Positions 25,348 to 34,572 of a stretch of DNA of 57,449 nucleotides are shown one piece after another. The stretch is from Pseudomonas amygdali (GTDB taxonomy: Bacteria; Pseudomonadota; Gammaproteobacteria; Pseudomonadales; Pseudomonadaceae): contig NZ_LKBW01000135.1 in the NCBI RefSeq assembly GCF_002699855.1, positions 1-57,449 of the forward strand. The letters run 5' to 3'. The notes under the pieces were generated by a model. The model was not told where the DNA came from. It worked only from the letters and a program-made list of their open reading frames with translations, and ran no database searches. Position 1 is the first letter of the stretch; each line of letters begins with the position of its first letter. The translations under genes were made by a program, and so were the position numbers.

Positions 25348-26361
25348 ATGAATTCGGAATTGGGTGGGGCCCTTTTTGAAAACACGCCGCTGTTTACAGC
25401 GCAGAACCGTCTCTTTTTGCTGCATGACCGGGAACGCATTCGTGAACAGGTGGGCAAGGTATTCAAACCTCATGATCTGAAGGTGGCGACATCCACGCAG
25501 GAAGTCAGTGCTTCCATGCACCATGTGCATCTGGGCAAGCTGTCGTTGAGCCGGCTGGAGTACGGGGTGCCGGTGAGCATCGATCCGGGCCGACTGGAAA
25601 ATTTCTTTCTGATTCAGATTCCAACGCGCGGTAGTGCCGAGATCCACTGTGACGGCGTGCGTTTTACGTCCTCGGCACAATGCGCCTCAATCATCTCGCC
25701 CGACACACCGGTTTCGATGCGCTGGGCCGCCGATGCTCCACAACTGGCCTTGCGTCTGGATCGGCAAGAGGTCGAAAAACATTGTGCCCAGCATCTGGGC
25801 CATGGTTTGAAAACCCCGCTGCGCTTCAAACCCGAACTGCTGCTGACCCATCCTAACGCGAGCTACTTTCTGCAGTTGCTCGGTGCACTGGCCGATGCAC
25901 TGGCCTGCGACGGGCACCCCATCCATAACCCGCTGGTGCTCAAGCAGTTTGAAGCGACGCTGATCAATGCCCTTATCTACGGGCAGCCAAACACCCTGCA
26001 AAACCCGTTGAGCGCGCCGGAACCGGCCCGTCGGGTTTCGCCGTACTTTGTCAAACGCACCGAAGAGTTCATCCTCGCCCACGCTCATGAGCCGCTGTCC
26101 ATCGAACAACTGGCCGAGCATGCGGGGGTCAGCGTGCGTACGCTATTTTCCGGGTTCCGGGAGTTTCGCAACATCAGTCCGATGGCGTTCCTGCGCAACG
26201 TACGCATGGAGCGCGTACACCTGGAATTGCGCAACCCCGGTACCGATTCGGTGACCGATATCGCAATGAAATGGGGGTTTGCGCACCTGGGGCGGTTCTC
26301 GCAGGAATATCGCAAGTACTACGGCGAGTTGCCCTCGGCAACCTTGCGCTTTCGTCAATGA
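25348..26361 (+). CDS. benR: AraC/XylS-family regulator, BenR-like
   Basis: This 337-residue regulator has an N-terminal effector domain at about residues 30-210. A C-terminal AraC DNA-binding domain starts near residue 235: LSIEQLAEHAGVSVRTLFSGFREF, then VTDIAMKWGFAHLGRFSQEYRKYYGELPS. The N-terminal DRERIREQVGKVFKPHDL segment is like that of XylS/BenR proteins. It diverges from dhoAB. As I recall, the WHOP region has a gene called benR; benzoate dioxygenase genes are not in this window, so its true effector is open. ATG 25348 is preferred over the GTG at 25336. Confidence 0.78.
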   Translation: MNSELGGALFENTPLFTAQNRLFLLHDRERIREQVGKVFKPHDLKVATSTQEVSASMHHVHLGKLSLSRLEYGVPVSIDPGRLENFFLIQIPTRGSAEIHCDGVRFTSSAQCASIISPDTPVSMRWAADAPQLALRLDRQEVEKHCAQHLGHGLKTPLRFKPELLLTHPNASYFLQLLGALADALACDGHPIHNPLVLKQFEATLINALIYGQPNTLQNPLSAPEPARRVSPYFVKRTEEFILAHAHEPLSIEQLAEHAGVSVRTLFSGFREFRNISPMAFLRNVRMERVHLELRNPGTDSVTDIAMKWGFAHLGRFSQEYRKYYGELPSATLRFRQ

Positions 26362-26362
26362 G

Positions 26363-26435
26363 GATAGTTGAGGTTATCGTTCCTGACCCTCCAGCGTAGT
26401 AACGCTGTTCTGGACGCTCTGCATCCGATCTTTGA
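26363..26435. repeat. intergenic repeat at the right edge of the catabolic island
   Basis: This 73-base element starts two bases after the benR stop. It shares its layout and orientation with 11551-11620 (GATAGT start, TATCGTT, CTCC, GTTCTGGACGCT, TCCGATCTT), about 78 percent identical by hand alignment. Its second palindrome is slightly degraded (GACGCTCTGCATC). It fills half of the gap before the ion channel gene. Confidence 0.72.
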
Positions 26436-26508
26436 ATGGGGTGCCAACGCACTTGCACTCACCCGCCCATGCTCCTAGGCTCTGCCGATATTCGAATCGG
26501 GAAGCACC

Positions 26509-27342
26509 ATGGACACCTCTCTCAGCCGCCGCGAGCGGTTGCATATCGTTATTTTCGAGGCGAATACGCCTGCCGGCAGAACGTTTGACAAGATTGTGCT
26601 GGTCGCGATTCTGCTCAGCCTGCTGGTCACGGTCATCGACAGCATCGAGAGTTTTCATCGCGATTACGCAATGCTGTTCGCCTGGATCGAATGGGGCTTT
26701 ACGCTGCTGTTCGCGATCGAATACATCCTGCGCCTGTACTGCTCGCCCCGACCGCTGAAGTACGCGTTCAGTTTCTACGGGCTGGTCGACCTGCTGGCCA
26801 TTGTGCCGGGGGTTCTGTCGATCTATTACAGCGACGCGCAATACCTGCTGATCGTTCGGATTATCCGTATGCTACGGATTTTCCGGGTGCTCAAGCTCGG
26901 CACTTACCTGCGCCAGGCCAACTATTTGCTTGCTGCGCTGCGCGGCAGCAAGCAGAAGATCATCGTGTTTCTGGTCACAGTTTCCACTCTGGTCACGGTG
27001 TTCGGCACGCTGATGTACGTGATCGAAGGCCCGGAGCACGGCTTCACCAGCATCCCCAAAGGCATTTACTGGGCTATCGTGACCCTGACCACTGTGGGCT
27101 TTGGCGATATCGTGCCGAAGACACCGGTCGGGCAGATGCTCTCGTCGCTGGTGATGATCATCGGCTACTCGATCATCGCCGTGCCCACCGGTATATTCAC
27201 CGCCGAACTGGCCAACGCCATGCGCGGCGAACAGCTGAAACACGATTGCCCGGTGTGCTCGAAGAACTTCCACGAACACGGCGCGGCGTTCTGTTCACGC
27301 TGCGGTAATCAATTGTTTGCAAAAGTAGAGCACAAGGCATAA
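26509..27342 (+). CDS. voltage-gated-type ion channel with C-terminal zinc ribbon
   Basis: This 277-residue protein has the six-helix layout of a voltage-gated potassium channel. S4 carries spaced arginines (IVRIIRMLRIFRVLK), a pore helix follows, and the selectivity filter TTVGFGD is at residues 194-200. After S6 comes a short cytoplasmic tail with four cysteines (247, 250, 262 and 265; CPVC and CSRC), a zinc-ribbon pattern. Potassium selectivity follows from the filter. The ribbon is unexplained but could bind zinc or mediate assembly. It stands alone between the island edge and the sulfate-binding gene. Confidence 0.87.
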   Translation: MDTSLSRRERLHIVIFEANTPAGRTFDKIVLVAILLSLLVTVIDSIESFHRDYAMLFAWIEWGFTLLFAIEYILRLYCSPRPLKYAFSFYGLVDLLAIVPGVLSIYYSDAQYLLIVRIIRMLRIFRVLKLGTYLRQANYLLAALRGSKQKIIVFLVTVSTLVTVFGTLMYVIEGPEHGFTSIPKGIYWAIVTLTTVGFGDIVPKTPVGQMLSSLVMIIGYSIIAVPTGIFTAELANAMRGEQLKHDCPVCSKNFHEHGAAFCSRCGNQLFAKVEHKA

Positions 27343-27445
27343 GCAAAGACCTTTTCAGTCTTTAAACAGCAGGCGCGATACTGATAGTGTCGCGGCATTA
27401 CGCCATCAGGCTTTACACACGACTCTTCATCTCAAGGACCCAGCA

Positions 27446-28444
27446 GTGAATAAACTCTTCGCCGCCTCGCTACTGGCCGCTGGCCTGGCCTTTGCCAGCG
27501 CTGCCCAGGCAGCCCCGACGCTGCTCAACGTCTCCTACGACGTGATGCGTGATTTCTACAAGGACTACAACAGCGCCTTCCAGAAGCATTGGAAAGCCGA
27601 GAAAAATGAAGACGTGACCGTGCAGATGTCCTTTGGCGGTTCGAGCAAGCAGGCGCGCTCGTTCATCGACGGGCTGCCGGCTGACGTCATCACCATGAAC
27701 ATGGCGACCGATATCAACGCGCTGGCCGACAATGGCGAGCTGGTGCCGAAAGACTGGGTCAGCCGCCTGCCGAATAACAGTGCGCCGTTCACCTCGGCCA
27801 CTGTTTTTATCGTGCGCAAGGGCAACCCGAAAGCCCTGAAAGACTGGCCGGACCTGATCAAGGATGGCGTGGAAGTCATCGTGCCTAACCCGAAAACCTC
27901 GGGCAACGGCCGCTACACGTACCTGTCGGCCTGGGGCTACACCCTGAAAAAAGGTGGCGATGAAGCGGCCGCGAAGAAATTCGTCGGTGAACTGTTCCGC
28001 CATGTGCCCGTGCTCGACACGGGCGGTCGAGGCGCGACCACAACGTTCATGACTAACCAGATCGGCGACGTGCTGGTGACCTTCGAAAACGAAGCGGAAA
28101 TGATCGCTCGTGAATTCGGTCGCGACCAGTTTGAAGTGGTCTACCCGTCCGTGTCGGCAGAAGCCGAGCCGCCAGTGAGTGTGGTCGACAAGGTCGTGGA
28201 CAAGAAAAAATCCCGCGCCTTGGCCGAAGATTACCTGAAATACCTGTGGTCACCGGAAGGTCAGGAAATCGCGGGGAAAAACTACCTGCGCCCACGTGAT
28301 CCGCAGGTCTTGGCCAAATACACCGACCGCTTCCCGAAAGTGGACTTCCTGTCGGTCGAGAAAACCTTCGGTGACTGGCGCACAGTGCAGAAGACCCACT
28401 TCATTGACGGTGGTGTGTTCGACCAGATCTATCCGGGCAAATAA
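27446..28444 (+). CDS. sbp: periplasmic sulfate-binding protein
   Basis: This 332-residue protein has a standard signal peptide cut after AAQA and a mature region typical of Sbp: LLNVSYDVMRDFYKDYN, VQMSFGGSSKQARSFIDG, and GNGRYTYLSAWGY. It delivers sulfate (possibly thiosulfate) to a CysTWA-type ABC importer, but the permease genes are not in this window. An imperfect inverted repeat (CGCGATACT and AGTGTCGCG) lies upstream at about 27374-27395, and a strong terminator follows. Confidence 0.92.
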   Translation: MNKLFAASLLAAGLAFASAAQAAPTLLNVSYDVMRDFYKDYNSAFQKHWKAEKNEDVTVQMSFGGSSKQARSFIDGLPADVITMNMATDINALADNGELVPKDWVSRLPNNSAPFTSATVFIVRKGNPKALKDWPDLIKDGVEVIVPNPKTSGNGRYTYLSAWGYTLKKGGDEAAAKKFVGELFRHVPVLDTGGRGATTTFMTNQIGDVLVTFENEAEMIAREFGRDQFEVVYPSVSAEAEPPVSVVDKVVDKKKSRALAEDYLKYLWSPEGQEIAGKNYLRPRDPQVLAKYTDRFPKVDFLSVEKTFGDWRTVQKTHFIDGGVFDQIYPGK

Positions 28445-28458
28445 GTCCCCCGAAACGC

Positions 28459-28487
28459 AAAACGGCGACCCATCAGGTCGCCGTTTT
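28459..28487 (+). terminator. rho-independent terminator after sbp
   Basis: The arms AAAACGGCGACC (28459-28470) and GGTCGCCGTTTT (28476-28487) pair perfectly around a five-base loop CATCA. The arm ends in T residues on both strands, so it can end sbp transcripts on the plus strand and the lipoprotein/ccm transcript on the minus strand. Confidence 0.93.
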
Positions 28488-28503
28488 CATTTGCAGGCTT
28501 GAA

Positions 28504-28911
28504 TCAGTTACTGAACTGCTTACCCAGCCCGGCCGGAACGCCGCTGGCGTCGGTCGCCTGCCACGGACCGTTAGGGTTGGTTGCCCAGCTCCAGCCGTTG
28601 TTCCACTGATAGTAAGTACGCTGGCGATAGAAGGTGTTGGGCTGATCGTCCATCACGTACACCCCCAGGCGCGGGTCCCAATGGCTGCCACCGCCCGGTG
28701 GCGGGGCGAAACTGGCCGAGGTCTTCGGCGCTGCGGCTGGCGCTTTGGCAGGCTCGGCAGGCGCCGTGTTCGGGCGCGGTGCGCCGGGTTGCTGGCCGCC
28801 CGGCAGGTTAAGGATCGGATCCTGGCTGTGAGGCGGTGCCGGATGCTGGACAGCACAGGCACTCAGGCCAACGACCAGCCCCAACAAGGTGATGCGTGCG
28901 GTACGGTACAT
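28504..28911 (-). CDS. small proline-rich lipoprotein
   Basis: This 135-residue protein has a lipoprotein signal with the lipobox LSAC, lipidated at Cys19. A proline/alanine-rich linker at about residues 25-75 follows. The compact C-terminal region is rich in Tyr, Trp and Asn (LGVYVMDDQPNTFYRQRTYYQWNNGWSW). It follows ccmI by 11 bases and is probably the last gene of the ccm transcript, although nothing in it indicates a haem or thiol role. Function unknown. Confidence 0.78.
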   Translation of the reverse strand: MYRTARITLLGLVVGLSACAVQHPAPPHSQDPILNLPGGQQPGAPRPNTAPAEPAKAPAAAPKTSASFAPPPGGGSHWDPRLGVYVMDDQPNTFYRQRTYYQWNNGWSWATNPNGPWQATDASGVPAGLGKQFSN

Positions 28912-28922
28912 AAGCGATTTCT

Positions 28923-30104
28923 CTAGTTATCCGGACTGTCGATGATCAACGCCTGCTGCGCCTGAGTATCGCTGGCCAGCGGCTGACTGCGGCCAACCCA
29001 CTCACCGGTGGTTGGCTGCCCTGCGCGAGACACTCGCGCAACCAGTTGGACTTGCGCAAAGTTCGACAGGTTCAGTTGCGGCATCATTGCATCGGCATCA
29101 CTCAGTTCAACCTCGGCAGGCAGGTCCGCCACCGTGATGCGTTTGACCGCCAGTGGCGCGGCCGGGCCGTTGATTGCACGGGCGAAGATGAACACGCTGT
29201 CACCCGGTTGAACATTACCCTTGAGCGAGGCAGCCAGCGTGACACGCACCTTGAGCGCCCTGGCCTTGACCGGCGCGGCCTGCCCGGCAAGGTTTTCTCT
29301 GGCGCGGGCTATGCCGCCTTCCAGCGCCGAGCGCGAAGCGTCCTGCGCGGGCAACGCCGCCAGCAGGCGGGTCCAGTAATCCACGGCTGCCTGATAACGC
29401 TGTGTTTCGAACGCGGCAATCCCCAGCAGGCCGAGGCTGGTGACTTCGTTGGGGTCGGCCTGCAGCGCTTCGTCGGTCAGCGCCTGCACCTGTGCGGTGA
29501 AGTGTTTGTCGCTGGCGAAATACAACGCCTGTGCCCACTGCCCGAGCAACTCTGGCGATCTTCCGGCCAGTGCCAGCGAGCGCTCGAACATCTGCGCGGC
29601 GTCACCGGGGCGGTTCTGCGCCATGTAGCTGCGCGCCAGAAAATACAGGTTTTCGGCTGAATCCGGCTGAGCCTGCACGCTGCGCTCCAGGCGCTGGGTC
29701 AGGTCTGCCAGCGAGGTTGGTGGTCGAGCGAATTCGCGGCTCAGTTCAACCCGGTCACTGGCACCCAGTTGCAGATAACCCGCCAGCCCCAATACAGGGA
29801 CCAGCACCGCAGCCAGCACCAGCGAGGGCTTGCCCAGACGCGATGTGCGGGCAGGCTCTGCGCCGTCAGTGTCGGCGAGCAGCTTGCGCGCAGCTTCGGC
29901 ACGAGCGCCTTGCAATTGCGTCACCGACAACACGCCCTGCTCTTGCTGAACCTGCAACTCGCTAAGCCGCTCCTGATACAACGCCACGTTCAGGGCTGTG
30001 CGATCTTCTTCACGTTGCGCACCATGGCCGCGCAGCACCGGTATCAGCAGAAACCCCAGCGCCACGAGCAAGAGAAGCCCGGTCGCGATCCAGAAATCGG
30101 TCAT
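28923..30104 (-). CDS. ccmI: cytochrome c maturation protein CcmI
   Basis: This 393-residue protein has an N-terminal membrane segment ([20 protein letters not shown]) and a second near residue 100 ([17 protein letters not shown]). TPR repeats run from about residue 130 to 270, and a C-terminal beta-rich periplasmic domain follows. CcmI holds apocytochrome c and presents it to the CcmF/H haem ligation complex. It overlaps ccmH by four bases at its start. Confidence 0.93.
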   Translation of the reverse strand: MTDFWIATGLLLLVALGFLLIPVLRGHGAQREEDRTALNVALYQERLSELQVQQEQGVLSVTQLQGARAEAARKLLADTDGAEPARTSRLGKPSLVLAAVLVPVLGLAGYLQLGASDRVELSREFARPPTSLADLTQRLERSVQAQPDSAENLYFLARSYMAQNRPGDAAQMFERSLALAGRSPELLGQWAQALYFASDKHFTAQVQALTDEALQADPNEVTSLGLLGIAAFETQRYQAAVDYWTRLLAALPAQDASRSALEGGIARARENLAGQAAPVKARALKVRVTLAASLKGNVQPGDSVFIFARAINGPAAPLAVKRITVADLPAEVELSDADAMMPQLNLSNFAQVQLVARVSRAGQPTTGEWVGRSQPLASDTQAQQALIIDSPDN

Positions 30105-30571
30105 GGGCGGTGGTCATCCAGCAAAGCGGCGAGGCGTTGTCGCTCATCCTCGGAAAGCACATCGGCCTGTTCGGAGTTCGCCTTGCGACGCCGCCCGACG
30201 ATGAAACAGATCACCACCAGACCGCCGATCAGCAGACCGGCCGGGCCGAACCAGAGCAACCAGGTGCGCGCATTGAGGCTGGGTTTGTAACGAACGAAGT
30301 CACCGTAGCGATCAACGATGAAGTCGATGATCTGCTGATTGCTCTGCCCTTCACCCAGCATGCGGTAGATTTCCTTGCGCAAGTCAGCGGCAATAGGCGC
30401 GTTGGAATCGGCGATGTCCTGATTCTGGCATTTGGGGCAGCGCAGTTCCTTGGTCAGTTCGCTGTAGCGTGCACGCTCGGCCTCGTCGCGAAAAGTGTAG
30501 GCGTCGATGGCAGCGTGGGCGATGCCTGAGCACAGCACGCTGAGCAGGACAATCATCAGGCAGCGCTTCAT
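30101..30571 (-). CDS. ccmH: cytochrome c maturation thiol protein CcmH
   Basis: This 156-residue protein has a signal anchor and the redox motif [17 protein letters not shown] in the periplasm, followed by a C-terminal membrane helix ([24 protein letters not shown]). It reduces the CXXCH cysteines of apocytochrome c before haem attachment. Its length matches the short CcmH of pseudomonads, in which the TPR part is encoded separately by ccmI. Four-base overlaps on both sides show coupling. Confidence 0.94.
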   Translation of the reverse strand: MKRCLMIVLLSVLCSGIAHAAIDAYTFRDEAERARYSELTKELRCPKCQNQDIADSNAPIAADLRKEIYRMLGEGQSNQQIIDFIVDRYGDFVRYKPSLNARTWLLWFGPAGLLIGGLVVICFIVGRRRKANSEQADVLSEDERQRLAALLDDHRP

Positions 30572-31104
30572 GGCTGCGCCTCATCAACCAATTGCTGGTA
30601 ACGGGCAGCGAGCTTTTCTCGCCACACAGCCTCATCGATGACCCCGACATGCTTGTAACGAATAATGCCCTGACGGTCGATCAGGAAGGTCTCCGGCGCA
30701 CCGTACACGCCCAGGTTCAGCCCCAGCGAGCCGTCGTCGTCACGGATATTCAGCTGATAAGGATCGTGAAATTCCTTGAGCCATTTCAGCGCGTCGGCGT
30801 TGACGTCCTTGTAGTTAACGCCGTAGATCAGCACGCCCTGCTGCGCCAGACGGGTCAGCACAGGATGCTCCACCCGACAGGCCACGCACCAGGTGCCCCA
30901 GACGTTGACCAGTGCGGGTTTGCCCAGCAGGTCGGCGCGGGTCAATACGCGGCTGCTTTGAACTTCGGGCAGCGAAAACTGCGGAAACGGCTTGCCGATC
31001 AGCGCCGACGGCAGCTCGGCGGGGTCCAGATACAAACCGCGATACAGGAACGCCGCCACGCCGAGAAACAACGCCAGTAGCAGGAGCATGACCCAGCGTT
31101 TCAC
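30568..31104 (-). CDS. ccmG: thiol:disulfide interchange protein CcmG/DsbE
   Basis: This 178-residue membrane-anchored thioredoxin has an N-terminal helix at about residues 5-22 and the active site WGTWCVACRVEH. YGVNYKDVNADALKWLKEF and the acidic GVYGAPETFLID region are typical of CcmG. It passes reducing power from DsbD/CcdA to CcmH and apocytochrome c. It overlaps ccmF and ccmH by four bases each. Confidence 0.94.
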   Translation of the reverse strand: MKRWVMLLLLALFLGVAAFLYRGLYLDPAELPSALIGKPFPQFSLPEVQSSRVLTRADLLGKPALVNVWGTWCVACRVEHPVLTRLAQQGVLIYGVNYKDVNADALKWLKEFHDPYQLNIRDDDGSLGLNLGVYGAPETFLIDRQGIIRYKHVGVIDEAVWREKLAARYQQLVDEAQP

Positions 31105-33074
31105 AGTGCAGCTCCCGACATGCCCAATGCCTCGCGCACCTTGCTTTTGACCCGCGTGCGATAACGACGGTCAAACGCCGCCAGCACACCACCCAGACCG
31201 GTCAGCAGACCGCCGAGCCAGATCCAGCGCACAAACGGTTTGACGTGAACCCGTACGGCCCAGGCGCCATTGCCCAGAGGTTCACCCAATGCTACGTAAA
31301 GATCACGGCTGAAACCGGCATCAATGCCTGCTTCGGTCATCATTGACTGTTGCACGCTGTACAGACGTTTTTCCGGGTGCAGCTCGGTGAGCTGAAGCCC
31401 GTTGCGCAAGACGCGAACGGTGCCGCGATCGGAGGTGAAGTTCGGCCCTTCATAATGCTTCGCGCCCTCGAATACAAAGACGTAACCGCCCAGCTCAGTG
31501 GACTCGCCAGGGGCCATGCGCAAATCGCGCTCGGCGCTGTTCTGGCTGGACAACACCACGCCCAGCGCGCACACCACGATACCAAGGTGCGCCAACTGCA
31601 TGCCCCAATAACTGCGGGTCAGGCCAAGCGCGCCGCGAAGCAGGCCCTTGTGACGGGTCTTGTCGAGCAAGTCGCGGACCCCGGCCAGCAGCACCCAGGC
31701 GGCGAGCATGAAGGTGGCCAGCACCGCCCACTGAAAATCGCCCATGAGCAGGGCGGCGATCACCGCCAGCACGGCGCTGCCGACCAGTACCGGGGCGAGC
31801 ATGCCCAGCAGCCATTTCAGCGGTGTGTCCTTCCAGCGCACCAGCACGCCGACCGCCATGACCACCAGCAACAGCCCCATCAACGGTACGAACAGCGCAT
31901 TGAAATACGGCGGGCCGACCGACATCTTGGCTCCGCTCATGGCATCGATCACCAGCGGATAAAGGGTGCCCAGCAGGATCATCGACGCAGCAGTCACCAG
32001 TAACAGGTTATTGCCCAGCAACAGGGTTTCCCGCGACCACAGGCCGAAGCCGACATGGCTTTTGACCACCGGCGCACGAATCGCAAACAGGGTCAGCGAG
32101 CTGCCCACCACGACCAGCAGGAACATCAGAATGAACACGCCGCGTGCCGGGTCCGAGGCAAAGGCGTGCACCGAAGTCAGCACCCCGGAACGCACCAGGA
32201 ACGTGCCCAGCAGGCTCAGGGAAAAAGCGGCAATCGCCAGCAATACCGTCCAGCTCTTGAACACGCCACGTTTTTCCGTGACCGCCAGCGAGTGAATCAG
32301 CGCAGTGCCCACCAGCCAGGGCATGAACGAGGCATTTTCCACCGGGTCCCAGAACCACCAGCCGCCCCAGCCCAGTTCGTAATAAGCCCACCATGAGCCA
32401 AGGCTGATCCCGATACCGAGAAAGGCCCAGGCCACCAGCGTCCATGGCCGCGACCAGCGCGCCCAGGCGGCGTCGAGTCGGCCGCCAAGCAAGGCGGCGA
32501 TGGCGAAGGCAAAGGCCACGGAAAAACCGACATAGCCCATGTAGAGCATCGGCGGATGCACGATCAGGCCTATATCCTGCAACAGGGGGTTGAGATCGCG
32601 TCCGTTGGCAGGCATTTGCGGCAGAAGACGGGCGAACGGGTTGGAGGTGAGGATCAGAAACAACAGAAAGCCCAGGCTGATCATGCCCATCACGGCGAGC
32701 ACCCGCGCCAGCATTACCTGAGGCAATTGCCGGGAAAACACCGAAACAGCGAAGGTCCAGCCGCCGAGAATCAGCGCCCAGAGCAGCAACGAGCCTTCAT
32801 GCGCGCCCCACACGGCGCTGAATTTGTAATACCAGGTCAGCGCCGTGTTGGAATTCTGCGCCACATAGGTAACGGAAAAGTCGTCGGTCATGAACGCGTA
32901 GGTCAGGCAACCGAAGGCAAAGATCAGAAAACTGAACTGGCCCCACGCCGCCGGACGCGCCAGGCTCATCCACAGGCGGTCGCCGCGCCATGCACCGATC
33001 AGCGGAATAATGGCCTGCACCAGCGCAAAGCCGAGTGCCAGAATCATCGCGAGATGGCCGAGTTCGGGAATCAT
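31101..33074 (-). CDS. ccmF: haem lyase subunit CcmF
   Basis: This 657-residue multi-pass membrane protein has around fifteen helices. The tryptophan-rich WWD-type haem-handling motif GWGGWWFWDPVENASFMPWL lies near residue 230, with flanking conserved histidines. It receives haem from holo-CcmE and attaches it to apocytochrome c together with CcmH and CcmI. It follows ccmE by three bases. Confidence 0.95.
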   Translation of the reverse strand: MIPELGHLAMILALGFALVQAIIPLIGAWRGDRLWMSLARPAAWGQFSFLIFAFGCLTYAFMTDDFSVTYVAQNSNTALTWYYKFSAVWGAHEGSLLLWALILGGWTFAVSVFSRQLPQVMLARVLAVMGMISLGFLLFLILTSNPFARLLPQMPANGRDLNPLLQDIGLIVHPPMLYMGYVGFSVAFAFAIAALLGGRLDAAWARWSRPWTLVAWAFLGIGISLGSWWAYYELGWGGWWFWDPVENASFMPWLVGTALIHSLAVTEKRGVFKSWTVLLAIAAFSLSLLGTFLVRSGVLTSVHAFASDPARGVFILMFLLVVVGSSLTLFAIRAPVVKSHVGFGLWSRETLLLGNNLLLVTAASMILLGTLYPLVIDAMSGAKMSVGPPYFNALFVPLMGLLLVVMAVGVLVRWKDTPLKWLLGMLAPVLVGSAVLAVIAALLMGDFQWAVLATFMLAAWVLLAGVRDLLDKTRHKGLLRGALGLTRSYWGMQLAHLGIVVCALGVVLSSQNSAERDLRMAPGESTELGGYVFVFEGAKHYEGPNFTSDRGTVRVLRNGLQLTELHPEKRLYSVQQSMMTEAGIDAGFSRDLYVALGEPLGNGAWAVRVHVKPFVRWIWLGGLLTGLGGVLAAFDRRYRTRVKSKVREALGMSGAAL

Positions 33075-33077
33075 CGA

Positions 33078-33545
33078 TCAGCCCTGTTTCGCAGGTGTGG
33101 AAGAGCCGCCCGGTGCCGCCTGGCCGCTGTCGCGCAGCGCCTTGGTGACTTCGGGCGGCATGTACTTCTCGTCATGTTTGGCCAGCACCTCATCGGCCAC
33201 CACCACACCCTGCGCATTGAGCTTGCCTAACGCGACAATGCCCTGCCCTTCGCGGAACAGATCGGGAAGAATGCCGCGATAGGTGATGGTCACCGACTTG
33301 TTGAAATCGGTGACCACAAAACGCACATCCAGCGAGTCCGCCGAACGCTGCAATGAGCCCTTTTCCACCATGCCGCCAGCACGAATGCGCGTGTCCAGCG
33401 GTGCTTCGCCGTTGGCGATCTGGCTTGGGGTGTAGAACAGATTGATGTTTTCCTTCAGCGCACCGAGCGCCAGGGTCAGGGCCAGCCCGACGCCAGCCAG
33501 CAGGGCGGCAATGATCAACAGACGTTTTTTGCGCAACGGGTTCAC
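33078..33545 (-). CDS. ccmE: periplasmic haem chaperone CcmE
   Basis: This 155-residue protein has a signal anchor ([20 protein letters not shown]) and an OB-fold. The haem-binding histidine sits in [13 protein letters not shown], matching the HxxxY motif of CcmE. It carries haem from CcmC to CcmF. The start is GTG 33545, preceded by GGGAGAA and overlapping the ccmD stop by four bases. A longer open frame upstream belongs to ccmC/ccmD on other frames and is not used. Confidence 0.93.
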   Translation of the reverse strand: MNPLRKKRLLIIAALLAGVGLALTLALGALKENINLFYTPSQIANGEAPLDTRIRAGGMVEKGSLQRSADSLDVRFVVTDFNKSVTITYRGILPDLFREGQGIVALGKLNAQGVVVADEVLAKHDEKYMPPEVTKALRDSGQAAPGGSSTPAKQG

Positions 33546-33718
33546 CAACGATTCTCCCGTTTCAGGCGACGCGCCTGTTGTTTCAGGAACCGCTGGCGCG
33601 CCACCAGCGGCATTGCCACGTTGATCAGCAACACCAACAGGCACAGACCGTAGGCCGACCAGACAAACAGCCCGTGGCGGCCCATGGCGAGAAAGTCGCT
33701 GAATGACGCGAAGTTCAA
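33542..33718 (-). CDS. ccmD: small membrane protein CcmD
   Basis: This 58-residue protein has one membrane helix ([21 protein letters not shown]) and a basic C-terminal tail, as CcmD does. CcmD stabilises the CcmABC-CcmE complex that releases haem-loaded CcmE. The start is taken as TTG 33718 because GGAGG lies seven bases before it and it overlaps the ccmC stop by four bases; no ATG is better placed. Confidence 0.88.
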   Translation of the reverse strand: MNFASFSDFLAMGRHGLFVWSAYGLCLLVLLINVAMPLVARQRFLKQQARRLKRENRW

Positions 33719-34518
33719 GACCTGCCCTCCGACGGTTCTGGCGTTTGCCCCAGGCTCCGCAGAACCTCGGCCTTGACCCACTGGGTGCGCGACTCGCGAC
33801 GCAGCACTTCAAGGCGCATACGCAGCAGCAATACGACGCCGAAGAAGCAGTAGAAACCCAACACCGTGAACAACAACGGCAGCCACATTTCGGCAGGCAT
33901 GGCCGGTTTTTCCGTAAGGCTGAACGTCGCGCCCTGGTGCAGGGTATTCCACCACTCGACCGAATATTTGATGATCGGGATATTCACCACGCCGACGATG
34001 GCCAGCAGTGCACAGGCCTTGGCAGCGCTGGCGCGGTTGCTGATGGCATTGCCCAACGCGATCAGGCCGAAATACAGGAACAGCAGAATCAGCATTGAGG
34101 TCAGGCGCGCGTCCCAGACCCACCACGCGCCCCAGGTCGGCTTGCCCCAGATCGCGCCGGTCGCCAGTGCCAGCGCGGTCATCCACGCGCCAATGGGTGC
34201 AGCGCATTGCAGCGCGACATCGGCCAGTTTGATTTTCCAGACCAGCCCGACCACGCCGCACAGGGCCAGCATGACGTAGCAGTACTGGGCCAGCATGGCG
34301 GCAGGCACATGGATATAAATGATCCGGAAGCTGTTGCCCTGCTGGTAATCCGGCGGCGCAAACGCCAGCCCCCAGATGATGCCGATGCCGAGCAGCAGTG
34401 CAGCGGCCACACTCAGCCACGGCAGCAGACGTGCGCTGATGCGGTAAAACCCTTTTGGTGAGCCGAGTGTGTGCAGCCAGGCCCAACCGATGCTGCTTTT
34501 CATGGCGTTGCTTTTCAT
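33715..34518 (-). CDS. ccmC: haem handling membrane protein CcmC
   Basis: This 267-residue protein has six membrane helices, the tryptophan-rich motif [14 protein letters not shown] near residue 135, and conserved periplasmic histidines (IYIHVPAAM and [10 protein letters not shown]). It loads haem onto CcmE. ATG 34518 and ATG 34503 are both possible starts, differing by five residues. The gap of 54 bases to ccmB is the largest within the cluster, so an internal promoter is possible. Confidence 0.94.
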   Translation of the reverse strand: MKSNAMKSSIGWAWLHTLGSPKGFYRISARLLPWLSVAAALLLGIGIIWGLAFAPPDYQQGNSFRIIYIHVPAAMLAQYCYVMLALCGVVGLVWKIKLADVALQCAAPIGAWMTALALATGAIWGKPTWGAWWVWDARLTSMLILLFLYFGLIALGNAISNRASAAKACALLAIVGVVNIPIIKYSVEWWNTLHQGATFSLTEKPAMPAEMWLPLLFTVLGFYCFFGVVLLLRMRLEVLRRESRTQWVKAEVLRSLGQTPEPSEGRS

Positions 34519-34572
34519 CAGGTGTATCCAGGGTGTTGACCGGCATCGAATTCTCGATCCCGGAACCTCAAT

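Noticed and set aside
33078..33812. ccmE starting at 33812
   Set aside because: The extra 89 codons run through ccmD and ccmC in another frame; GTG 33545 has a ribosome site and gives the family length.
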